From Eubacteriales bacterium (GTDB taxonomy: Bacteria; Bacillota; Clostridia; Oscillospirales; Butyricicoccaceae), in NCBI GenBank assembly GCA_030524205.1, contig JAUNGZ010000003.1:25818-89817 (forward strand): 64,000 bases of DNA. The letters run 5' to 3'. Made by a program: the position numbers and the translations under genes. Of the stretch, positions 58,161 through 64,000 are shown one piece after another (position 1 is the first letter of the stretch; every line of letters begins with the position of its first letter). The notes under the pieces were generated by a model. That model had not been told where the DNA came from, made no database searches, and saw only the letters and a program-made list of their open reading frames with translations.

Positions 58161-59006
58161 ATGAAGAAGCAAATTGCAGCGCTGCTTGCCGGCGCACTGT
58201 GCGTGTCGGCGCTGGCCGGCTGCGCCAAGACGGACGAAAAGGCCGCCGATCCGAACGCCGCCGGCGGGGCGGAGGACAAGACCATCACGGTGGGCGCAAG
58301 CCCCACGCCCCACGCGGAAATTCTGAACGCCGCCAAGGACGTGCTCGCGGAGCAGGGCTACACGCTGGTCGTGCAGGAGTTTTCCGACTACGTGCTGCCC
58401 AACACCGCGCTGGACGAGGGCGATCTGGACGCGAACTACTTCCAGCACATCCCGTACCTGAACACCTTTAACGAGGAAAAGGGCACCAAGCTGGTTTCCG
58501 CGATCGAGATGCACTATGAGCCGTTTGCCGTCTATCCCGGCAAGACCGCGTCGATCGACGCGCTGGCGGACGGCGCGTCCGTCGCCGTGCCGAACGACGG
58601 CTCGAACGAAACGCGCGCCCTGCTGCTTCTGCAGGATCAGGGCCTCATTAAGCTCAAGGACGGCATCGACCCGACCGTTTCGGCCACCGTGCTTGACATC
58701 GCGGAGAACCCGAAGAACCTGAAGATTTCCGAAATCGCGGCCGAGCAGCTTCCCCGCTCGCTGCAGGACGTCGATATCGCGGTTATCAACGGCAACTACG
58801 CGCTGGCCGCCGGCCTGAACGTCAACGACGACGCGATCGCCACCGAAAGCCCGGATTACGGCAAGGTGTACGTTAACACCGTGGCCTGCCGCGAGGGCGA
58901 CGAAAACTCGGACAAGATCAAGGCGCTGACCGAGGCGCTGCGCTCGGACGCGGTGAAAAAGTTCATCGAGGACAAGTATCAGGGCGCCGTCGTGCCGGTG
59001 TTTTAA
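58161..59006 (+). CDS. metQ: MetQ-type substrate-binding lipoprotein
   Basis: A 281-residue lipoprotein. Signal peptide 1-20 with lipobox LAGC and lipidated C21. The NlpA/MetQ fold shows ITVGASPTPHAEIL, LDEGDLDANYFQHIPYL, VAVPNDGSNETRALLLL and VAVINGNYALAAGL in its usual places. It delivers Met (or D-Met) to MetNI. AGAAGGAGAG precedes the ATG at 58161. Confidence 0.93.
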   Translation: MKKQIAALLAGALCVSALAGCAKTDEKAADPNAAGGAEDKTITVGASPTPHAEILNAAKDVLAEQGYTLVVQEFSDYVLPNTALDEGDLDANYFQHIPYLNTFNEEKGTKLVSAIEMHYEPFAVYPGKTASIDALADGASVAVPNDGSNETRALLLLQDQGLIKLKDGIDPTVSATVLDIAENPKNLKISEIAAEQLPRSLQDVDIAVINGNYALAAGLNVNDDAIATESPDYGKVYVNTVACREGDENSDKIKALTEALRSDAVKKFIEDKYQGAVVPVF

Positions 59007-59008
59007 CA

Positions 59009-59220
59009 TTTCGATCAAAACCACGCTTTTGATCGAGAAACGCCTTTCCGGCTCGGCGAGCCGGAGAAGGCTATTGCAGAAAAATGGCCACGAAATTTCG
59101 ATTTCGTGGCCGTTTTTCTGTTTGTATAAAAAGCACGGGCAAAGCTCGCGCTTTTTATGAAAAAGGCGGCGCTGCCGCCATTTTCTGTTTCATGCGCGCT
59201 GTGGCGCGGGGGATTTTTGA
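59009..59220 (+). repeat. Hairpin array E after metQ
   Basis: Stem TCGATCAAAA/TTTTGATCGA with loop CCACGC right after the stop, connector GAAACGC, a CTTTCCGGCTC hairpin, connector GCTATTGC, terminator with arms GGCCACGAAAT/ATTTCGTGGCC, a hairpin built on GTATAAAAAGC and GCTTTTTAT, then GGCGGC/GCCGCC. Same module order as arrays B and C. The rest to 59375 holds the next promoter only. Confidence 0.75.
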
Positions 59221-59292
59221 CCGACTGAGGGGAGGACAGGTCAATCGCTTGCTTTTCACTTTCTTGTAAATTTACACAAAGATGATTTTTGT

Positions 59293-59321
59293 TGACAGGG
59301 AAAAGCTGTGCGTTTATACTA
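59293..59321 (+). promoter_or_regulatory. Promoter of the WG/SLH protein gene
   Basis: TTGACA (59293-59298), 17-bp spacer, TATACT (59316-59321), near consensus. Confidence 0.85.
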
Positions 59322-59375
59322 AACCATAGAGACCCCGTCCCCAGTGAGAATACGAAATAAAAGGAGATAGGTATC

Positions 59376-61298
59376 ATGAGAAAAATTTTGTCCGCCATAT
59401 TGGCGGCGTCCATGCTGATGGCTGCGGCGCCGTCGGCGCTTGCGGCCAGCTTCGAGATCGAGCCGCTGGTCACGCCGACCTACGAGCGGGTCGGGAATTT
59501 CTCGGACGGCCGCGCGGCGGTCAAGCAGAACGGCAAGTGGGGCTACATTGACGAAACGGGCAAAATGGTGGTGAAGCCCAAATACGACTGGGCAGGCCCG
59601 TACAGCGAGGGCGTCACCGTCGTCGCGCAGCTGCAAAGCGAAACCTATCAGGAGGGTACCGAATACGAGTACACGATGGAGCGTTACGAGTTGTATCTGC
59701 TGGACGAAAACGACGCGGAGGTACGGCTTTACGCCGACCAATACGACGAAAACGACGCGCCGCTGGATTATTCGGTGGACGAATTCACCGCGCCTATCGA
59801 GCAGGCGGGCTTTAGCTGGTTCTGTCAGGACGGCGTGGTGTTTGTAGACGGCCATCCGTTTACCAAGGCGGGCAAGGAGATCAAGGCAAAAATCACGGAC
59901 GAATATGTCCAGACCTGTACGATGACCGGCCCGTGCGTCGGCGGCGTCATCCCGATGTACGCCGATTCCATCAAGGAGGGCGCGGGGCAGGCCTTCTTCA
60001 TGGACGCGAGCGGCAATATCACACGCAGATTCCCAATCTATCGGGAAAGCAATATCACCTGCGTATACGCGCCGGAGCAGGACCGCATCGTCGCCCAAAA
60101 GGGCGCCTATGACGACGAATGGAACTGGGTCGGCGGCTGGGGCGCGATGGACCTGAACGGCAACTGGGTCGTGCAGCCGGTCTATGACGGCTTCCGCTAT
60201 TTGATGAGCGGCAGATTCTTCTGCGACGGCCTGTGGACGGTATATAACACGCAGGGGCGGTACGGCGCGGTCGATAAAAACGGCAAGGTCGTCATTCCGC
60301 TGCAATACGAGTTCATGTCCTCCTTCACCGAGGGCATGTGCGCGGCGAAGAAGAACGGCAAGATGTGCTATCTCGACCTGAGCGGCAAGACCTATCAGCC
60401 GGGCGCGCTCGGCGGCGGCGAGGCGAAAGCGGACGCTGCCTCCCAGTTTAACGGCGGCGTGGCGCCCGTGTATGTCGGCGCGGACGGACAGGCCTACTGC
60501 GTACAGAACGTGCCGAAAAACGGCGTGCTGCCCGCGATTTCCGGCACGCAGAATCTGGCGCGCGAGGTCTACTTCCCCGATTATGTGGAGGGCTCGAACG
60601 AGTACGGTACGCTTTCGGCGGTGGGCAATATCATCGCGATTAAGGAAAACGGCAAGTGGGGCTTTTCCAAGCTGACCTTCCACCTCGACCTGCCCGACGA
60701 GAGCGCGATGGATAAGTGGGCGTATGACGAGGTATGCAAGGCGATCGAGGCCGGGCTGGTGCCCAACACGCTGCAGAACCAGTACCGCTCGAACATCACG
60801 CGCGCGGATTTCGCGCTGCTGCTGACCGAGGTCGCGTCCGCGATCACGGAGAAGGATATCGAAACACTCGTCAAGAGCACGACCGGCAAGGAGCTGGACG
60901 AGCTTGTGGCGGCGCACCCGTTTACCGATACGCGGAGCGAGGCCGTGGTTGCGGCGAACGCGCTGGGCATCCTGAACGGCTACGGCAACGGCAAATTCGG
61001 CCCGTACGATACGATCAGCCGACAGGACGCCGCGACCATGCTGCTGCGCGCGGCCACCGCCATCAAGGCGGACGCGCTGGAGGGCTGGGGCGACAAGATC
61101 GCAGCGGCTAACGTACAGTTTGCCGACGGCGCGGCCTTCTCTGGCTATGCCAAGCAGGCGATCGAGGTGATGGCGGCGCTCGACGTGATGAAGGGCACGG
61201 GCAACAACCGGTTCGCGCCTAAGGAGACCTACACGCGCCAGCAGTCGTTTATGACGGTTTACCGCCTGATGACGCAGATTCTGGACGAAGCAGCGTAA
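59376..61298 (+). CDS. Secreted WG-repeat protein with C-terminal S-layer homology domains
   Basis: A 640-residue exported protein. Signal peptide 1-23 (LAAASMLMAAAPSALAA-type core, cleavage near ALA-A). WG repeats are read at KWGYIDETGKMVVKPKYDWAGPYSEG (~56-81), GGWGAMDLNGNWVVQPVYDGF, RYGAVDKNGKVVIPLQYEF and KMCYLDLSGK. The C-terminal third has S-layer homology signatures (SVITEKDIE... AHPFTDTRSEAVVAANALGILNGYGNGKFGPYDTISRQDAATML; VMAALDVMKGTGNNRFAPKETYTRQQS), which anchor proteins to pyruvylated wall polymers. Surface protein of unknown ligand. Own strong promoter and terminator. Confidence 0.85.
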   Translation: MRKILSAILAASMLMAAAPSALAASFEIEPLVTPTYERVGNFSDGRAAVKQNGKWGYIDETGKMVVKPKYDWAGPYSEGVTVVAQLQSETYQEGTEYEYTMERYELYLLDENDAEVRLYADQYDENDAPLDYSVDEFTAPIEQAGFSWFCQDGVVFVDGHPFTKAGKEIKAKITDEYVQTCTMTGPCVGGVIPMYADSIKEGAGQAFFMDASGNITRRFPIYRESNITCVYAPEQDRIVAQKGAYDDEWNWVGGWGAMDLNGNWVVQPVYDGFRYLMSGRFFCDGLWTVYNTQGRYGAVDKNGKVVIPLQYEFMSSFTEGMCAAKKNGKMCYLDLSGKTYQPGALGGGEAKADAASQFNGGVAPVYVGADGQAYCVQNVPKNGVLPAISGTQNLAREVYFPDYVEGSNEYGTLSAVGNIIAIKENGKWGFSKLTFHLDLPDESAMDKWAYDEVCKAIEAGLVPNTLQNQYRSNITRADFALLLTEVASAITEKDIETLVKSTTGKELDELVAAHPFTDTRSEAVVAANALGILNGYGNGKFGPYDTISRQDAATMLLRAATAIKADALEGWGDKIAAANVQFADGAAFSGYAKQAIEVMAALDVMKGTGNNRFAPKETYTRQQSFMTVYRLMTQILDEAA

Positions 61299-61325
61299 CA
61301 AAATTTCACCGCGCACGGGCAAAAA

Positions 61326-61360
61326 GAAAAGCACCACGAGTCATCGTGGTGCTTTTCAGT
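61326..61360. terminator. Bidirectional terminator
   Basis: GAAAAGCACCACGA (61326-61339), loop GTCA, TCGTGGTGCTTTTC (61344-61357), between convergent genes. Confidence 0.85.
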
Positions 61361-61428
61361 CTGTTCCAAAAGTCCCTGCGCCATAGGCGGAAAGCTCGAT
61401 CGCGGCCGTGGCCGCGATCGACCGTACG

Positions 61429-62346
61429 TTACTCCGCCGCGCTCTGCACGCCCGCCATGTCGGACACGGGCTTGCAGATAAGCTCCTTGCTGATCTTGCC
61501 CGCAAAGCCGGTCAGCGTCTTGCCGGGGCCGACCTCGCACGCGGTCGTCAATCCCGCGGCCATGCCGTTCGCGACCAGCGCGGTCCACAGCACGGGCGAA
61601 ACCATGTGCTGTTCGAGATGCGCGGGCAGGCCGCTTGCTTCCAGCATCTTGCCGTCGAGATTGGAGTAAATGTCCATCTGCGGCGCGGAGAAGGTGAAAT
61701 CGGACACGAACGCCTTCAGCTCGGCCGCGGCCCGCGCCATCAGCGGCGTGTGGAACGCGCCCGATACCGCCAGCGGCACCGCGCGGCGCGCGCCCGCGGC
61801 CTTGCAGTTTTCGACCGCTTCGGCAAGCGCTGCCTTCTCGCCCGCGATAACGAGCTGCCCGGGGCAGTTGTAATTGACCGGACGGACAACCCCGCTCGTC
61901 ACCTTGGCGCACGCCTCTTCGATGAGCGCGTCGTCCAGCCCCAGAATGGCGGCCATGCCGCCGTCGGTCGCGTCCGCCGCCTGCTGCATCAGCCTGCCGC
62001 GCATGGACACGATCTTGACCCCGTCCGCGAGCGAAACCACGCCCGCCGCCGCGAGCGCCGTGTACTCGCCCAGCGAAAAGCCCGCCGCGGCCCGAAACGT
62101 CACGCCTGCCTCGCGGAGCGCCGCGAGCGCGGCCATCGAGTGCGTGAAAATCGCGATCTGGCTGTTTTCCGTGCGGGAAAGCGTTTCCTTATCGCTCTCG
62201 AAGCAGAGCTTCGCAACGTCGAGGCCGGCGCCGTCGCTCGCCTCCTCGAAAACGAGCCGGGCCGCCGCGCTGTTTTCAAACAAATCCTTGCCCATGCCAG
62301 GCGCCTGCGCGCCCTGTCCGGGGAAAAATGCGAATCCGTATTCCAT
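61429..62346 (-). CDS. fabD: Malonyl-CoA:ACP transacylase
   Basis: A 305-residue FabD. FPGQGAQAPGMGK N-terminus; nucleophile S91 in GFSLGEYTAL; catalytic H199 in SGAFHTPLM; EVGPGKTLTG near the end. It supplies malonyl-ACP for fatty-acid elongation. The ATG at 62346 has GGAGGGA upstream. It is transcribed away from fabH-fabK, which is unusual since fabD normally lies within the same operon. Confidence 0.95.
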   Translation of the reverse strand: MEYGFAFFPGQGAQAPGMGKDLFENSAAARLVFEEASDGAGLDVAKLCFESDKETLSRTENSQIAIFTHSMAALAALREAGVTFRAAAGFSLGEYTALAAAGVVSLADGVKIVSMRGRLMQQAADATDGGMAAILGLDDALIEEACAKVTSGVVRPVNYNCPGQLVIAGEKAALAEAVENCKAAGARRAVPLAVSGAFHTPLMARAAAELKAFVSDFTFSAPQMDIYSNLDGKMLEASGLPAHLEQHMVSPVLWTALVANGMAAGLTTACEVGPGKTLTGFAGKISKELICKPVSDMAGVQSAAE

Positions 62347-62385
62347 TTCCGTCCCTCCAAATATCGCGTCAAACCTCGGAAAAGG

Positions 62386-62442
62386 TTGACATTTTCGTTT
62401 CCTTTTATTATAATAGTCAAGGATTACTTTGTCAATCAAACT
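62386..62442. promoter_or_regulatory. Overlapping fabD/fabH promoters with a FabT-like operator
   Basis: Plus strand: TTGACA (62386-62391), N17, TATAAT (62409-62414). Minus strand: TTGACA (62430-62435), N17, TATAAT (62407-62412). Both are perfect consensus and share the -10 palindrome ATTATAAT. The operator ACTTTG-TCAAT-CAAACT (62426-62442; minus strand AGTTTG-ATTGA-CAAAGT) resembles the streptococcal FabT box and covers the minus-strand -35 and the plus-strand start. Confidence 0.7.
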
Positions 62443-62491
62443 ATTGTCGCTTTTCCACGCTTTTGGGAGAGCGATTTGAATTTTAAGGAGC

Positions 62492-63481
62492 GTGGAAGCC
62501 ATCAACAGTAAACTGATTGGAATCGGCTCGTATGTGCCGGAATTTGTGCTGACCAACGATATCCTCGAGCAGCTCGTGGATACGAACGACGAGTGGATCG
62601 TCAAGCGCACGGGCATTCGCGAGCGCCGCATCGCCAAGGGCATGCACACGTGGGAGCTGGGACTGAGGGCGGCCGAACGCGCGCTGGAGGACGCGGGCCT
62701 GACGGCGGACGCGCTCGATATGATCATCGTCACCACCTGCTCGCCCGATTTCTTTTCGCCCATTGAGGCCAGCGTCATTCAGGACAAGCTGGGCGCGAAG
62801 TGCGCGGCGATGGACATGAACACCTGCTGCTCCGGCTTTGTCTATGCCTCAGATGTGGCGGACAGCTTCATCAAATGCGGCAAGGCCAAGACGGTCATGG
62901 TCATTTCGGCGGAAACGCTCTCCCGCGTGACCGATTACACCGACCGCGGCACCTGCGTGCTGCTGGGCGACGGCGCGGGCGCGGCCATCTACACCGCGAC
63001 CGAGGAAACGGACAAGGGTATCCTGTCCTCGTTCCTATCGTCGGACGGGTCGGGCGCGGAATACCTCTACATGGAGGCGCTGCCGGTCGAGCAGGAGCCG
63101 CTTTCCGCTGAGCGCTTCTGCGACCCGAAGGCGCGCTTTCTCAAAATGGCGGGCGCGCCGGTCGTGCGGTTTACCGCCTGGGCCGTGCCCAAGGCGATCG
63201 ACGAAGCGCTGCACCGCGCCGGGCTTACCGCGGCGGAGATCGACTGGGTCGTGCCGCATCAGGCCAACCTGCGCATTCTCGACGTGATCGCAAAGAAGTA
63301 CAACCTGCCAAAGGAAAAGATATACGTCAATTTGGACCGCTTCGGCAACACCTCGTCGGCCAGCATCCCGCTGGCGCTGGCGGAGATGCGCCAAAACGGC
63401 CTGCTGCATGAGGGGCAGACCCTTGTGTGCACCGGCTTTGGCGGCGGGCTTACTTACGGCGCGTTTGTCATCAGACTGTAA
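62492..63481 (+). CDS. fabH: 3-oxoacyl-ACP synthase III
   Basis: A 329-residue initiating ketosynthase. Catalytic Cys in NTCCSGFVY (C113, with a Cys where Ala is usual at 112), His in VVPHQANLRI and Asn in NTSSASIPLAL form the triad. It condenses acetyl-CoA with malonyl-ACP. The start is unclear: GTG 62492 lies 1 nt after TAAGGAG, while an ATC codon at 62501 has ideal spacing; no ATG is available. First gene of the fab operon in this direction. Confidence 0.94.
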   Translation: MEAINSKLIGIGSYVPEFVLTNDILEQLVDTNDEWIVKRTGIRERRIAKGMHTWELGLRAAERALEDAGLTADALDMIIVTTCSPDFFSPIEASVIQDKLGAKCAAMDMNTCCSGFVYASDVADSFIKCGKAKTVMVISAETLSRVTDYTDRGTCVLLGDGAGAAIYTATEETDKGILSSFLSSDGSGAEYLYMEALPVEQEPLSAERFCDPKARFLKMAGAPVVRFTAWAVPKAIDEALHRAGLTAAEIDWVVPHQANLRILDVIAKKYNLPKEKIYVNLDRFGNTSSASIPLALAEMRQNGLLHEGQTLVCTGFGGGLTYGAFVIRL

Positions 63482-63497
63482 AAGGGGGAGATTCGCT

Positions 63498-64000
63498 ATG
63501 AAAACCAAAATCACCGAACTTCTCGGCACCCAATACCCGATCGTGCAGGGCGCGATGGCGTGGATCGCCGAGCATCATTTAGCCGCCGCTGTGTCTAAAG
63601 CGGGCGGTCTGGGCATCATCGCGGGCGGCGCCGCCCCGGTGGATTACATCCGGGACGAGATCCGCAAGGCGCGCGCCATTACGGACAAGCCGCTCGGCAT
63701 GAACATCATGCTGCTTTCGCCGAACGCGGACGACCTTGCCCAGCTCGCCATCGACGAGAAGATCGAGGTGCTGACGACCGGCGCGGGCAATCCGGGCAAA
63801 TATATGGAGATGTGGAAGTCGGCGGGCATCAAGGTGATGCCGGTCGTCGCGTCTGTGGCGCTTGCCAAACGCATGGAGCGCGCGGGCGCGGACGCGGTCA
63901 TCGCGGAGGGCATGGAAGGCGGCGGCCACATCGGCGAGGCGACCACCATGAGCCTGCTGCCGCAGGTGGTCGACGCGGTGGATATCCCGGTCATCGGCGC
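63498..64000 (+). CDS. fabK: Enoyl-ACP reductase II, FabK type (3' end outside window)
   Basis: The first 167 residues of an FMN-dependent 2-nitropropane dioxygenase/FabK-family protein: ITELLGTQYPIVQGAMAWIAEHHLAAAVSKAGGLGIIAGG, LGMNIMLLSP, EVLTTGAGNP, IKVMPVVASVALAKRMERAGADAVIAEGMEGGGHIGE. Position directly after fabH supports FabK over nitronate monooxygenase. AAAGGGGGAG precedes the ATG. The rest of the operon is beyond the window. Confidence 0.88.
   Translation, partial: MKTKITELLGTQYPIVQGAMAWIAEHHLAAAVSKAGGLGIIAGGAAPVDYIRDEIRKARAITDKPLGMNIMLLSPNADDLAQLAIDEKIEVLTTGAGNPGKYMEMWKSAGIKVMPVVASVALAKRMERAGADAVIAEGMEGGGHIGEATTMSLLPQVVDAVDIPVIG

Noticed and set aside
62386-62442. FapR operator at the fab promoters
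   Set aside because: The site lacks the FapR consensus (TTAGTACC-type) and fits the FabT pattern AGTTTGATTATCAAATT better.

Overview
The window comes from a GC-rich (by eye a little above 60 %) Gram-positive chromosome. The content points to Bacillota, class Clostridia, most likely an Oscillospirales-type gut bacterium. The evidence is a CdaA-CdaR pair, RemA, a PASTA kinase with its PP2C phosphatase, separate SecD and SecF, a DnaD/DnaI-like primosome pair, DUF3343, DUF5685 and DUF4914 proteins, and consensus sigma-A promoters with strong GGAGG ribosome sites. It is core chromosome: no insertion sequence, phage gene, rRNA, tRNA or CRISPR array was seen.

Layout. 1-2.7 kb: end of an acyltransferase-like gene, then dnaD-like and dnaI-like. 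2.7-3.4 kb: three tandem small-RNA units. 3.4-10.4 kb: a conserved TIM-barrel-like protein, SodC, Mrp plus NifX-like, a CstA transporter divergent from a LytTR regulator, and a MerR-RDD membrane regulator. 10.5-19.4 kb: glmU-prs, an XRE regulator, two metallophosphoesterases, a DUF975/CmpB membrane protein and a DUF4914 P-loop protein. 19.6-24.3 kb: trmO, then a response regulator, histidine kinase and HtrA protease. 24.6-31.7 kb: DUF815 ATPase, DUF3343, cysteine desulfurase, cdaA-cdaR, a FAD oxidoreductase and an RseC-like protein. 31.7-49.2 kb: one nearly gapless co-directional run (DUF5685, J protein, yicC, remA, gmk, rpoZ, coaBC, priA, GNAT, def, fmt, yugP-like, rsmB, rlmN, stp, PASTA kinase, rsgA, thiN). 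49.3-64 kb: aminotransferase, purB, secDF, a sugar-phosphate isomerase-like protein, nrdR, metNIQ, a WG/SLH surface protein, and fabD divergent from fabH-fabK (fabK cut by the window end).

The most interesting system joins two places 17 kb apart. The three units at 2736-3412 each have 11-bp-spaced TTCACA-type direct repeats exactly 20 bp upstream of a TATACT -10. Each then has a 5' stem-loop supported by compensatory changes, an unpaired pyrimidine stretch with C5-C6, and a terminator whose loop is again UCCCCC. The same repeat-N20 -10 layout occurs upstream of the response regulator/kinase pair and of htrA. This matches the logic of the pneumococcal CiaRH regulon (autoregulated two-component system, HtrA, and csRNAs that pair with ribosome-binding sites), but with a different box and RNAs I cannot assign to a named family.

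Other regulatory points: a post-stop-codon hairpin family with conserved loops and connectors but freely changing paired stems; a Met-rich 24-residue leader peptide and terminator before metN; a LytTR-type direct repeat before cstA; a MerR-type 19-bp spacer with an internal dyad before the MerR-RDD gene; and overlapping fabD/fabH promoters sharing one FabT-like operator.
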